Shown one piece after another: positions 32,751 through 44,614 of a DNA stretch of 64,000 nucleotides. Source of the DNA: Agapetus fuscipes. Taxonomy: Eukaryota > Arthropoda > Insecta > Trichoptera > Glossosomatidae. Within the stretch, counting starts at the first letter, position 1. Each line of letters begins with the position of its first letter. Under the pieces are notes generated by a model. The model did no database searches. It was not told the DNA's origin and saw only the letters and a program-made list of their open reading frames with translations. The DNA is taken from the NCBI GenBank assembly GCA_951799405.1, contig CATOGX010000021.1:1-64000 (forward strand). The letters are read 5' to 3'. The translations under genes were made by a program, and so were the position numbers.

Positions 32751-33104
32751 CCACTTACGATGATAATTGATGTATTGTAAGAATTATCCTTTATTATATT
32801 GCCCTTCGTCGACGTCATTCGTCGTCGAGTTTCGATTTTCAAAATCAATGCCATCACAGCAGATGAAACACATTCATGCTCTATAGCAAATTAATTTTTG
32901 TATATATGCTGCAATGCGGCGAGCTTACGCGTGTGTGTTTACAAATGTATGAAAACTTTTAGGAATTAATCTGTTTGTTCATACTAAAAATGTATGGAAC
33001 AATATTGACATCTAGCGGCAAAACGTAAAAGTTTTTTTTACATTTTCTTTTATTTCATGCAAATTAAAAATAAAAAAAAAGCCAAATAAAAATGGATTTC
33101 AATC

Positions 33105-36100
33105 TGTAATCTAAGTTGCAAACATATATAACATTTGAGATTCATATTACATGCATTCTTACGAGCAGACATGTATAAGTTCTAATCTAATCTAATCTAA
33201 GCTGCAAAGATATATATCATTTAAGATTTATATTAAATGGATTCCCACAAGCAGATATGTATAAGTTCCCGCTTACATATGCTGCATGTGTACTTACAAC
33301 ATAACAGCCCATTCCAAATGAACATAAGCCCTGCAACTCTTGCCAACCTTCCCTGAAACAAAGGTGAATTTGCAAAGTAAACCATTTTTTAAAGTATGGG
33401 TGGTCAGCCTCATACCAACCTATAAGTCAAGAAAATTATTTTGTGTATTTCTTTACATAATCTAAGTTGCAAAGATACATACCATTTAAGATTCATATTA
33501 AATGCATTCCCACACGCAGACAGGTACAAGTTCACGCTTACAAATGCCCAATGTGGACTTGCAAAATAAAAAAAACTAATCTCAAATGCACATAAGCCCT
33601 GCAACTTTTGCCGACTTTTCCTCAAACAGAGATAAAATTTGCATGGTAAACCATTGCTTACAGTATGGGTGGTCAGCCACATACTAACCTTTTAGTCAAG
33701 GAAATTATTTTGTTTAGTTCATTAATCTAAGTTGCAAAGATACATACCATTTGAGATTCATATTAAATGCATTCCCACAAGCAGACAGGTATAAGTTCGC
33801 GCTTACAAATGCCCCATGTGGACTTATAAAATAAAAAACTAATCTCAAATGAACATAAGCCCTGCAACTCTTGCCGACTTTTCCTCAAACAGAGATAAAA
33901 TTTGCATTGTGAACCATTGCTTACAGTATGGGTGGTCAGCCACATACTAACCTTTTAGTCAAGGAAATTATTTTGTTAAGTTCTATAATCTAAGTTGCAA
34001 AGATACATACCATTTGAGATTCATATTAAATGCATTCCCACAAGCAGACAGGTATAAGTTCGCGCTTACAAATGCCCCATGTGGACTTATAAAATAAAAA
34101 AACTAATCTCAAATGAACATAAGCCCTGCAACTCTTGCCGACTTTTCCTCAAACAGAGATAAAATTTTCATTGTAAACCATTCTTACAGTATGGGTGGTC
34201 AGCCACATACTAACCTATAAGTCAAGGAAATTATTTTATTAAGTTCTATAATCTAAGTTGCAAAGATACATACCATTTGAGATTCATATTAAATGCATTC
34301 CCACACGCAGACAGGTACAAGTTCACGCTTACAAATGCCCAATGTGGACTTGCAAAATAAAAAAAACTAATCTCAAATGAACATAAGCCCTGCAACTTTT
34401 GCCGACTTTTCCTCAAACAGAGATAAAATTTGCATGGTAAACCATTGCTTACAGTATGGGTGGTCAGCCACATACTAACCTTTTAGTCAAGGAAATTATT
34501 TTGTTTAGTTCTATAATCTAAGTTGCAAAGATACATACCATTTGAGATTCATATTAAATGCATTCCCACAAGCAGACAGGTACAAGTTCACACTTACAAA
34601 TGCCCAATGTGGACTTGCAAAATAAAAAAACTAATCTCAAATGAACATAAGCCCTGCAACTCTTGCCGACTTTTCCTCAAACAGGGATAAAATTTGCATT
34701 GTGAACCATTGCTTACAGTATGGGTGGTCAGCCACATACTAACCTTTTAGTCAAGGAAATTATTTTGTTTAGTTCATTAATCTAAGTTGCAAAGATACAT
34801 ACCATTTGAGATTCATATTAAATGCATTCCCACAAGCAGACAGGTATAAGTTCGCGCTTACAAATGCCCCATGTGGACTTATAAAATAAAAAACTAATCT
34901 CAAATGAACATAAGCCCTGCAACTCTTGCCGACTTTTCCTCAAACAGAGATAAAATTTGCATGGTAAACCATTGCTTACAGTATGGGTGGTCAGCCACAT
35001 ACTAACCTTTTAGTCAAGGAAATTATTTTGTTTAGTTCATTAATCTAAGTTGCAAAGATACATACCATTTGAGATTCATATTAAATGCATTCCCACAAGC
35101 AGACAGGTACAAGTTCACGCTTACAAATGCCCAATGTGGACTTGCAAAATAAAAAAAAACTAATCTCAAATGAACATAAGCCCTGCAACTCTTGCCGACT
35201 TTTCCTCAAACAGAGATAAAATTTTCATTGTAAACCATTCTTACAGTATGGGTGGTCAGCCACATACTAACCTATAAGTCAAGGAAATTATTTTATTAAG
35301 TTCTATAATCTAAGTTGCAAAGATACATACCATTTGAGATTCATATTAAATGCATTCCCACACGCAGACAGGTACAAGTTCACGCTTACAAATGCCCAAT
35401 GTGGACTTGCAAAATAAAAAAAACTAATCTCAAATGAACATAAGCCCTGCAACTTTTGCCGACTTTTCCTCAAACAGAGATAAAATTTGCATGGTAAACC
35501 ATTGCTTACAGTATGGGTGGTCAGCCACATACTAACCTTTTAGTCAAGGAAATTATTTTGTTTAGTTCTATAATCTAAGTTGCAAAGATACATACCATTT
35601 GAGATTCATATTAAATGCATTCCCACAAGCAGACAGGTACAAGTTCACGCTTACAAATGCCCAATGTGGACTTGCAAAATAAAAAAAAACTAATCTCAAA
35701 TGAACATAAGCCCTGCAACTCTTGCCGACTTTTCCTCAAACAGAGATAAAATTTGCATTGTGAACCATTGCTTACAGTATGGGTGGTCAGCCACATACTA
35801 ACCTTTTAGTCAAGGAAATTATTTTGTTTAGTTCTATAATCTAAGTTGCAAAGATACATACCATTTGAGATTCATATTAAATGCATTCCCACAAGCAGAC
35901 AGGTATAAGTTCGCGCTTACAAATGCCCCATGTGGACTTATAAAATAAAAAACTAATCTCAAATGAACATAAGCCCTGCAACTCTTGCCGACTTTTCCTC
36001 AAACAGAGATAAAATTTGCATTGTGAACCATTGCTTACAGTATGGGTGGTCAGCCACATACTAACCTTTTAGTCAAGGAAATTATTTTGTTTAGTTCTTT

Positions 36101-36830
36101 AATCTAAGTTGCAAAGATACATACCATTTGAGATTCATATTAAATGCATTCCCACAAGCAGACAGGTATAAGTTCGCGCTTACAAATGCCCCATGTGGAC
36201 TTATAAAATAAAAAACTAATCTCAAATGAACATAAGCCCTGCAACTCTTGCCGACTTTTCCTCAAACAGAGATAAAATTTTCATTGTAAACCATTCTTAC
36301 AGTATGGGTGGTCAGCCACATACTAACCTATAAGTCAAGGAAATTATTTTATTAAGTTCTATAATCTAAGTTGCAAAGATACATACCATTTGAGATTCAT
36401 ATTAAATGCATTCCCACAAGCAGACAGGTATAAGTTCGCGCTTACAAATGCCCCATGTGGACTTATAAAATAAAAAACTAATCTCAAATGAACATAAGCC
36501 CTGCAACTCTTGCCGACTTTTCCTCAAACAGAGATAAAATTTTCATGGTAAACCATTCTTACAGTATGGGTGGTCAGCCACATACTAACTTATAAGTCAA
36601 GGAAATTATTTTGTTAAGTTCTATAATCTAAGTTGCAAAGATACATACCAATCGAGATTCATATTAAATGCATTCCCACAAGCAGACATTTATAAGTTCG
36701 CGCTTACACATAATGCATGTTGACTTACAACATAAAAACCCAAATTAATATAAGCCCTGCAACTCTTGCCAATCTTCCCTGAAACACAGCTGAAATCTTC
36801 AAAGTGAACCATTTTTTAAACTATGGGTGG
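33105..36830 (-). repeat. Tandem array of RTE-A 3' tails, about 264-bp unit, 14 units
   Basis: The landmark ACCATTT (AAGATACATACCATTTGAGA) falls at 33481, 33747, 34009, 34272, 34537, 34801, 35064, 35329, 35594, 35860, 36123 and 36385, spacing 262-266. Each unit is a full reverse-oriented RTE-A tail plus the few bases preceding it; the outer units are more diverged. A TCTAA run near 33180 is the element's terminal repeat. Repeated minus-strand ORFs starting MWLTTHTVSNG are by-products of the array. Confidence 0.95.
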
Positions 36831-36937
36831 TCGATTTTCTTTTACAAAGGCTGCATGTTTTTATTTTACATGTTTTCAGAATTTTAACGCGAGGAAACTA
36901 TGCGCAATATACACATTCACCAAATGTTAAGGGGTTG

Positions 36938-36969
36938 GGCTGCGTAGCAGCCAGGGGCAACGCCCCTAG
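36938..36969 (+). mobile_element. Helitron-like 3' terminus
   Basis: Two adjacent hairpins (GGCTGC-GTA-GCAGCC at 36938-36952 and GGGGC-AAC-GCCCC at 36954-36966) end in CTAG (36966-36969) before T. This is the pattern of Helitron 3' ends. No 5' end or Rep/helicase gene was found. Confidence 0.4.
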
Positions 36970-37097
36970 TGTAAATATAATATGGCACATTTTTATTCTA
37001 TTCTCAAGTCTTAACCGAACTGTGAAAAATGTAAGTCGCTGTGATTAAATTATTCATAATTTCAATAAATATACTTTGCTTACAAAAAATAACTTTA

Positions 37098-37200
37098 ATA
37101 AAAGAAGAGCTTGTATGAAGAAGGTTATGACTCTGGAGGAAATGAAAGAAGTATGTAAGGATAGAAAGAAATGGCGGTCGATCTGTAATGTTGGCGGCTA
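37098..37200 (+). pseudogene. RTE-A ORF, last codons
   Basis: The fragment encodes the extreme C-terminus seen in the longer copy at 46751-47272 (RACMKKVMTL, KEVCKDRKKW) and then stops. The RTE-A tail follows 100 bp later. Confidence 0.8.
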
Positions 37201-37300
37201 GGGTTTATTAAAGTGAAATTGGTTTATGATTTAGTTTTTTTTAGTGTCCATGTTTATATTATTGTTTATTGATTTAAAAAATGTAATTTGCGATGTTTGT

Positions 37301-37556
37301 TCCTTGACTTATAGGTTGTTATACGGCTGACCACCCATAATATAAAAATTGGTTCACTTTGCCAATGTCACCCCTGTTTCAGGGATGGACGGCAAGAGTT
37401 GCAAGGCTTATGTTCATTTGAGATTGGGTTTTTATATTGTAGGTCCACATGCGGCATGTGTTAGCGCGAAATTATACATATCTGCTTGTGGGAATGCATT
37501 TAGTATAAATCTTAAATGATATATATCTTTGCAGCTTAGATTAGATTAGATGTATT
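37301..37556 (+). repeat. RTE-A 3' tail attached to its ORF end
   Basis: A full tail from CTTGACTTATAGGTTG to TTAGATTAGATTAGAT, in the same orientation as the preceding coding fragment. Confidence 0.88.
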
Positions 37557-38054
37557 TTTTAATGTGGCGGCCTGAGTACGGCCCCTAACGTTGTCATGGA
37601 GATCATGAAAGAGACGGAAACATAACAGAATTTATAATGTTTCTTTCTCTTTCTTTCATTATGTGCCTACAATTTTTTGACACAACCGTTTGTATAGGAA
37701 AACAGTCACGCGCTCCATCTATGTATATATTATTTTTATCGATGATTAATTTAGTTTATTTGTCAACACATTTGCGCTTTAAATGTTTTTATACCTATAA
37801 ATTGTTAAAATATAATTTTTTTTCTAAAAAAAAATAATCCATACATGTAGGGAAACGGGTTTTTTCGTTTACATCCCCAGATTTCCCCAGCTGTCAGGCA
37901 AGCACCTGTCAGGCTGTCTTCACACCGGTTGCCACGGAGAGAAATCCTATTTTTATAAAATCGAGAATTTATATATTCAGCAGATTTGTTTTCAGGTAAA
38001 GTCCCAGTCCAAGAAATTATTGTTAGTTTGTTTTATACAAGTGATTGAGTTGCA

Positions 38055-39821
38055 ATGGACATAGTTGTAAAACTTGAGATGGAGGTCTCGGAGGATATGG
38101 ATGTACAACTATTGCACTCGTGTGAACAAATAGACATAGAAGAGAGCGACGTGAAGCAAGAGAGACTGGCTCGTGAGGAGGAATGGGAAGCCGAGGACTT
38201 AGTAATGGGAAATATAAAGAACGAGGTCTCTGCTCCTCCACCTTATGGCTTACTGAAGGAATCCTGCGAAGTTGCGGACAGAATCGGCATTGCGCGGTAT
38301 TCAGATGATCCAGCCAGGTTGGAACATGTGTGCCATGCCTGCAGCTACAAGGCCAATCAAAGGAAACTCTTGAGGATCCATCAGTTGTTCAGTTGCTGCG
38401 AGCTGGAGCACACTGGGACAAGCAAGAGCCACCATCACAGACACACAACCTCAGAGAGCGGGCCATCCACCTCAACAGATCAACAGGAAACAAACACTCA
38501 CATAAGAGGTGAACAAAGGGATGTGAAAAAAACTAAAATTGCAAAGTTTGTCATTAATAAAAGCACACACTATTTTTGTAATGAATGCAGTTACAAATCA
38601 GTGCGGAAATCTAACATCCAGCAACACAGTCTAGTACACTCTGGCTATAAACCATTTGCTTGTGATCAGTGTGATTATAAAGCTGCGCATTTAAGTAATT
38701 TGAAAATGCACAAACTAACACACTCTGGCCATAAACCATTTGTATGTGATCAGTGTGATTATAAAGGTACACATTTAGGTAGTTTGAAAAGACATAAATT
38801 AACACACTCTGACCATAAACCGTTTGCTTGTGATCAGTGTAAGTATAAAGGTACTCAATTAAGTCATTTAAAAAACCACAAACTAACACACTCTGACCAT
38901 AAACCATTTGCTTGTGATCAGTGTGATTATAAAGCTACACAGTCAGGAATTTTGAAAAGACATCAACTAACACACTCTGGCCATAAACCATTTGCTTGTG
39001 ACCATTGTGAGTATAAAGCTATGCTTTTAAGTAATTTGAAAATGCACAAACTAACACACTCTGGCAATAGACCGTTTGCTTGTGATCAGTGTGATTATAA
39101 AGCTACACAGTCAGGATTTTTGAAAAGACATCAACTAACACACTCTGGCCTTAAACCATTTGCTTGCGACCAGTGTGAGTATAAAGCTGCGCTTTTAAGT
39201 AATTTGAAAATGCACAAACTAACACACTCTAGCCATAAACCATTTGTATGTGATCAGTGTGATTATAAAGGTACACATTTAGGTTATTTGAAAAAACATA
39301 AACAAACACACTCTGTCCATAAACCGTTTGCTTGTGATCAGTGTGATTATAAAGGTACACATTTAGGTAATTTGAAAAAACATAAACAAACACACTCTGG
39401 TCATAAACCATTTGCTTGTGACCAGTGTGAGTATAAAGCTGTGAATTTCAGTAAATTGAAAATGCACAAACTAACACACTCTGGCCATAGACCGTTTGCT
39501 TGTGATCAGTGTGATTATAAAGCTACACAGTCAGGATTTTTGAAAAGACATCGACTAATACACTCTGGCCTTAAACAATTTGCTTGTGACCAGTGTGAGT
39601 ATAAAGCTGCGCTTTTAAGTAATTTGAAAATGCACAAACTAACACACTCTGGCCATAAACCATTTGTATGTGATCAGTGTGATTATAAAGGTACACATTT
39701 AGGTAATTTGAAAAAACATAAACAAACACACTCTGTCCATAAACCGTTTGCTTGTGATCAGTGTGATTATAAAGCTAAACGGTCAGATTGTTTGTTACAT
39801 AAAGTAAAACACTCTGGATGA
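38055..39821 (+). CDS. C2H2 zinc-finger protein, 15 fingers (duplication copy 1)
   Basis: 588 residues from ATG at 38055. The N-terminus is acidic (MDIVVKLEMEVSEDMD, then EESDVKQERL) with one partial C2H2-like unit near residue 95. A Ser/Thr/His-rich linker follows, and from about residue 172 fifteen tandem 28-residue fingers, mostly CDQCDYK-x9-H-x3-H with the linker HSGHKPFA instead of the usual TGEKP. Position -1/2/3/6 residues differ between fingers (for example Q,G,I,R; H,S,N,M; H,G,N,K), as in sequence-specific DNA binders of the nucleus. The last finger is one residue short before its first His. No stop breaks the ORF; it may be a working intronless gene or a recent copy. Transcription is not shown. 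Its paralogue is at 52633. Confidence 0.85.
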   Translation: MDIVVKLEMEVSEDMDVQLLHSCEQIDIEESDVKQERLAREEEWEAEDLVMGNIKNEVSAPPPYGLLKESCEVADRIGIARYSDDPARLEHVCHACSYKANQRKLLRIHQLFSCCELEHTGTSKSHHHRHTTSESGPSTSTDQQETNTHIRGEQRDVKKTKIAKFVINKSTHYFCNECSYKSVRKSNIQQHSLVHSGYKPFACDQCDYKAAHLSNLKMHKLTHSGHKPFVCDQCDYKGTHLGSLKRHKLTHSDHKPFACDQCKYKGTQLSHLKNHKLTHSDHKPFACDQCDYKATQSGILKRHQLTHSGHKPFACDHCEYKAMLLSNLKMHKLTHSGNRPFACDQCDYKATQSGFLKRHQLTHSGLKPFACDQCEYKAALLSNLKMHKLTHSSHKPFVCDQCDYKGTHLGYLKKHKQTHSVHKPFACDQCDYKGTHLGNLKKHKQTHSGHKPFACDQCEYKAVNFSKLKMHKLTHSGHRPFACDQCDYKATQSGFLKRHRLIHSGLKQFACDQCEYKAALLSNLKMHKLTHSGHKPFVCDQCDYKGTHLGNLKKHKQTHSVHKPFACDQCDYKAKRSDCLLHKVKHSG

Positions 39822-39904
39822 AAACCATATGCCCGTGATTTTAAAGGTGCATATTCTGCTTGTTAAATAGATAAGTCAATGACTTTTATTTCAAAATACC
39901 TGAT

Positions 39905-40319
39905 GATGGTATTTTGAAATATGGGGCTGCAAAGTCTTGCCACATCACTCCTCACCTTTAAGCTCTCCATTGGCTGAAAATTCGTGAGAGAATCACCTTT
40001 AGAGCACTGCGTGGGAGTACTCCGGGGTACCTGATGGAGCTGGTGTCTCCAGCAACTACAACCTCGCGCTGACAAACACTGAGGTCAGCTGCATCAAGAA
40101 GCAGCTGCCTGGACATCCATGCAAGAAAGCCCCACACTATTTTTGGAGACAAGTATACAAGGCGGCCGCTACAATGAATTGGAATGCTATTCTTGCCTCA
40201 CTCAGGGAACTGGATTTGTAGAGACTGTTTAAAAGCCGTCTCAAGACTCACCTCTTCATGGACAAGCGCCTGTGCAATGACACTTTGTCATAATAGGCGC
40301 TATATAAATTTTGTACTTC
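39905..40319 (+). repeat. CR1/L2-like 3' end (duplication copy 1)
   Basis: Translation in broken frames gives the CR1/L2 C-terminus: GSTPGYL, FGDKAF, and a SRLKTHLF-like end. It finishes with GGCGCTATATAAATTTTGTA, an L2-type 3' end. The same unit lies at 54440-54857. Confidence 0.75.
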
Positions 40320-40340
40320 ATCACCATCGGTGGTCTATAT

Positions 40341-40935
40341 CAGAGGTGCCCAAACGGTTGATCGCGAAAGTTTTTAAAGTCGATCGCCGAAGATATCGAA
40401 AATTTTCAGTGATCGATCTTAAAACTAGTTTTTTGCAAATGAAAATTTAATTTTGTAATGCTAGAGATCAACAATTTTATTCAGATTTGACATTTTGGGG
40501 ATTTGAAAATTGTGTACCAACCCTTTTTTCGATCTTTTCGATCTCCTATTTATAAACTCTTGCTAAGTCGATCTCCTCAAGAAAAAGTATGGGCAAAAAA
40601 AAAAAAACGCAACTTAGCTACACATATAGTGTAACTTCTTGCCGCGTTATCTCCGAAAGGGTAGCATATGGCGAGTTGAACCTTTTTATTTTTACAGGTA
40701 AGGGGGCCGGCCTTACGCCAACCACTTCAGTTGAAGTGGGGGTTTCCCAGCTCCCAAGGGGGCAGGTACTCATTTCTTGTGAAGGCTGAGTAATCCTTGC
40801 CGGTATTTTATTTTGTGGTTTGAAATAAACACCGAAACGGGAAATCATTTCTGACATCCTCGGTGGGGTTCGAACCCGAACTCACGGCATGGAATGCAAG
40901 CACTCTACTAACTGAGCTATCGACCGGCACCCCTG
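40341..40935. mobile_element. hAT-type MITE interrupted by a SINE
   Basis: It starts CAGAGGTGCCCAAACGG and ends near GCACCCCTG (40935). GTCTATAT occurs on both sides (40333-40340 and 40936-40943), an 8-bp hAT duplication. The SINE at 40600-40927 sits within its right part. Confidence 0.75.
40600..40927 (-). repeat. tRNA-derived SINE, reverse, full length
   Basis: The reverse complement contains the A box, the B box (GGTTCGAACCC form) and the conserved 3' end; it lies inside the hAT MITE. Confidence 0.88.
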
Positions 40936-40943
40936 GTCTATAT

Positions 40944-41260
40944 CATTGGTGCCCATACGGTCGATCGCGGGAGGTTTTAAGGTCGATCGCTGAGGATAGC
41001 TTCAACATCAGCATCAAGATAATTTTTATTTTTGTATTGTACCAGTATTATTTTAATTTATTTTTGTAATGTTAGAGATTAAATTTAATACAGATTTATC
41101 GTTTGGCACTCAATGTAGTTTTACTTATGCTATTTTTTTTTAAATAAATATTTATACATAATTATGAGATATTTGGTGGTCTTAACAGTTAAAATGTTGA
41201 TCTCCTATTAATAATTTTTTGCTACGTCGATCTCCTCAAGAAAAAATATGAGCATCCCTA
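40944..41260. mobile_element. Second hAT-type MITE in tandem
   Basis: It begins CATTGGTGCCCATACGG and ends in GCATCCCTA. It is bounded by GTCTATAT at 40936-40943 and 41261-41268. An extra 19-bp repeat of the end plus target (41269-41287) follows. Confidence 0.7.
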
Positions 41261-41287
41261 GTCTATATGAGCACCCCTAGTCTATAT

Positions 41288-42045
41288 AGACCGAAAACGT
41301 TTGTAAATTTTACTATTAAAAGAAATGAGTGAAATAAAAACAGTGTTTCACATAAATTATAACTTTGTTCTTTAAGACCCCATAGAGTGAAAAAGTCCAA
41401 AACGGTGTTCTGAGTTTTAAATGTCCATTATGTTTACTTTATTTTTAAAATCTGTTACTGTCAGAATAAAATGAAAAAATGTATAATTTACAGATTAAGT
41501 ACCTGTTTCCAAAAAAATGAGAATTTATTTGAATTCTGTCAAAATGAACACAAACTTATGAAATATTACAAAATAATGCTATCTGGGTTTAATGAATAAC
41601 TTGAATTTCTTTAATGAAAGTAGCCAAAAAATATATGCAAGTGGTATGTTTATTAGTCAAATTAAAAATTGCCAGCATTTTTTTTTAGTGAAAATGCATG
41701 TGAATTTTACAAAATAAAATAAAGAAACAGCTTCGAAAATTCCATACAAATTCGTAAGGCAAAAAGCTGCAGTATAAACCTGCTGTTTATTTGGTTTGGC
41801 TGTTCAACTGACGAAGTTGTGTGTAAGACGCGGACGTGGGAGCACGCCCGCAAGTAACACCCCCATGTTGATGTGTGTGTGAATCCACTGGCTCACGCTT
41901 CAGGGTCGCAATCTTTAACTTAAATGATTATTTTTTTTCTTGATTTCAAAAAAATATATTGATAGTTTTGAAGTTAGGGCATCCTTTTTTTATAAATAGA
42001 TTTGTGAATAAAAATGGTCTTCACCAACCAATTTTGTCTGGCTAG
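41288..42045. other. Unassigned sequence shared by both duplication copies
   Basis: No ORF, TIR or known repeat was recognised. The matching stretch of copy 2 is 60468-61232. A GC-richer segment lies at 41830-41920. Confidence 0.5.
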
Positions 42046-42047
42046 AA

Positions 42048-42100
42048 AAATAACGCGGCAAGAAGTTACACTATATGTGTAGCTTAGTTAAGTTGAGTTG
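42048..42100 (+). repeat. SINE 3' end fragment
   Basis: It contains ATAACGCGGCAAGAAGTTAC and TATGTGTAGCTTAGTT only. Confidence 0.75.
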
Positions 42101-42109
42101 ATTATATGT

Positions 42110-42345
42110 TTGTGTTCCTTAACTTGTAGGTTGGCATGTGGCTGACCACCCATGCTGTAAAAAATGTTTTTTCTTTGCCAATGTCACCCCTATTTCAGAG
42201 AAAGTCAAAAGTTTTTGTATGAAGGTTCACATGCATCATGTGTAAGCGTGAATTTAGATGTGCCTGCATATTATAGGCGTGCATTAAATATTAATAAGCC
42301 TTAAATGTCAGTATACCTTTGTAACTTAGATGATGGATTATCAAA
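42110..42345 (+). repeat. RTE-A 3' tail copy, diverged
   Basis: From CTTAACTTGTAGGTTGGCAT to a TTTGTAACTTAGATGATGGA end; the same in copy 2 at 61297-61515. Confidence 0.8.
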
Positions 42346-42391
42346 GATCAAATACTAAGCTGTATTGAAAACGACCAAAGTCAGTCGATAT

Positions 42392-42456
42392 TGAAAATGA
42401 GGCAACTCTGCAGAGGCTCTGTCCACCCCTAGCGGAATGGCGACAGAGTTACAGTC
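42392..42456 (+). repeat. RTE-B 3' tail copy
   Basis: GAGGCAACTCTGCAGAGGCT through CGACAGAGTTACAG, as at the end of the RTE-B ORF at 51186-51262. Copy 2 has it at 61577-61642. Confidence 0.8.
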
Positions 42457-42469
42457 TGTAATAATCCTT

Positions 42470-42640
42470 TATCTAAGTTGCAAAGCTATATTAACAATCA
42501 AAACTCGTATCAAATGCATGCCCACAAACAAACACGTGGAAGTTCGCGCTTACAAATGCTGAATGTGTACTTACAAATAAAATCCAAACCTCAAATCAAC
42601 ATAAACCCTGCAAGTTTTAGTCAGCCAGTTAGAATATGAA
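42470..42640 (-). repeat. RTE-A 3' tail copy, partial
   Basis: A reverse, diverged copy (TAAGTTGCAAAGCTATATTA, CCCTGCAAGTTTTAG). Copy 2: 61654-61820. The following 42641-43190 has no gene; its right end CCCTAGCGCCGGCCCTG (43188-43204) resembles an inverted hAT terminus. Confidence 0.7.
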
Positions 42641-43204
42641 CAAATAAATAAAGTGGAAATACAGAGGTAATTAAAAATGGAAGTCTGCAAGGTTTCCGCT
42701 GAAAAATAACATAAGCTGGTAACAATTAGCACCTAGGAGGTTAATAAGTGAAATAATGATTGGATGAATGTACTACTCAATGCTTTTACAGACACCAACA
42801 TAGATAAGTATACTAATACTATAATACACCAAGAAGCACACAAATTCAACCTTTCAGTCAGTATAAAAGAACCTGTAAAAGGAAGCGTTTTGCTCAAGAG
42901 GATCAGTGTTTGCACAAGTCTGTGAGACATTATTTAAGCGTAAAACTGCAAGTGACCAAATTTTTGTAAAATAAAATCCATGCTTGAAATAAATCTGTGT
43001 TTCTACTCCAGCTTGGCACCTGCAATAACCGCGCCACACCCCTCCTCACCTCGTCCTCCCACCTCACACCCTTCGCCTTGCTCCTGGGCAGTGATGGTTT
43101 TTGCACTCCCAGCGCTCTGGGCGAGATTTCTAAATCGCCACCATACAAAAAGCATATAATAGGGCGCTCTGGTAACCACGCCATACCCTAGCGCCGGCCC
43201 TGCT

Positions 43205-43440
43205 CCTGGGTCTATATTCTATAATCTAAATTGCAAAGATATATTTCATTTAAGGTTTATATTTAATGTATTCCCACAAGCAAACACATTTATTAAGTTC
43301 ACGCTTAAACTCAAATCAAAAATCCAATCTCAAATGCAAATAAGATAGCCCTTCAACTCTTGCCGACCTTTCCTGTAACAGGGGTGACCTAGGCAAAGTG
43401 AACCATTTTTTACAGTATAGGTGGTCAGCCTCATATCAAC
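43205..43440 (-). repeat. RTE-A 3' tail attached to a reverse ORF fragment
   Basis: A full reverse tail. RTE-A coding sequence follows on the same strand at 43490-43680, preserving the ORF-then-tail order. Confidence 0.85.
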
Positions 43441-43489
43441 CTAAAACAAACAATAAAAATTAGAACCTACATACAAAGCATATTCTATA

Positions 43490-43680
43490 AAATAAATGAA
43501 AATTAAAATTTGGAAAGCCTTAGCGTTAACCGCCAGCGTAGCAGATCAACCATCATATTTTTCGGCTCTTGCATACTTCTTTCATTTCATCCAGAGTCAT
43601 AACCTTTTTCGTACAAGCTCTCCTTTTATTATAACTCTGGATATCCCATTCATTTGCTATTTCACTGGGTCCCCGTTCAT
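43490..43680 (-). pseudogene. RTE-A ORF, C-terminal fragment
   Basis: The reverse strand encodes the RTE-A end (NEWDIQSYNKRR-like, KKVMTLDEMKE-like), with frame damage. From 43681 to 44460 there is GC-richer sequence on which I recognise no family; a 123-codon minus-strand ORF (43874-44245) is of doubtful meaning. Confidence 0.7.
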
Positions 43681-44614
43681 TTGGAGGCCTGTGAGTTGGG
43701 CATCCTTTGCACAAGTCCAGCCCGTCTCAATTTCTGCAGCTCCATATGTGTGGAGATGTTGGGAGTTTGCCTCCTTGGGTCCACATTGCAGCCCCAATCA
43801 GCGTCCTAAATATTTTACTTAATAAGCGGTTTTTACATTGTTTTTGTCTTCAAATGGATTTTAATGTTATCTCTCAAGATTTCAAACACAACAAAACTGT
43901 GTAACTAGGTGCAAAATACCACACCAACCAGTGTTTGCAGGTGCAGGTACCTACATTACCAGAAAATAGTGTAAACTGATAAGAAATGGCCAAGCATTGT
44001 TCAATAAAAGTTGTGAATGTAATTCTGAAGATTATTTCAATGCAAACCCGAGCTTTATTTTGTTGAAATCTTGCTATAGGTACTTGCCTATACTTACTTA
44101 ACTTTTTGTATGGCCGGCAAATGCAACAAATTTCTTGGCCGTTGGACCGCATCAGGCCCTCTGGTGTGGCTTCATGCAGGTCTTTCAGGCCAGGAGGGTG
44201 TCTTCTGATGGGGCACTTCTCCACTACGATGGAGCTAGTCCCCATCTATGGAGCAAAGAGTTGCAACAGTCTTGCTCGGTGCGGACCCTGTTTAAGGCCG
44301 TCCATAGGCCTCTCGGAAGATTGAACCCGTATTGGGCCTTCTGATGTGGCAGAGTGATCAGATCTTGGTTTTTAAACCTTTTCTCCTCCTATATGGACTT
44401 CCAAGATGATGCATGATCCTTACTAAAATCATCAATTGTCCAGATGGGGTTTTTGGACTTGAGTTGTTTGTTTGGGTGCTGGAAAATGTCCTAAAAGCCA
44501 GGAGCAACGGGTCACTTCTCCCTCTGTCAACCATTGTTATATATATATTTGGATGACTTATTCTTCTTTTGGGCGCCGTTTAGTGGCTCCAGCCACCCCA
44601 AGGGCGCCCACCGC

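Noticed and set aside
33410..36059. Repeated minus-strand ORFs starting MWLTTHTVSNG
   Set aside because: They are the RTE-A 3' tail read in one frame, recurring with the tandem array; not a gene family.
38611..39411. Minus-strand ORFs with MVYGQSVLVC repeats opposite the zinc fingers
   Set aside because: Antisense shadow of the 84-bp finger period (also at 53186-53968).
39863..40152. Minus-strand ORFs in the CR1/L2 tail (also 54483-54782)
   Set aside because: The plus strand carries the CR1/L2 C-terminus; these are antisense frames.
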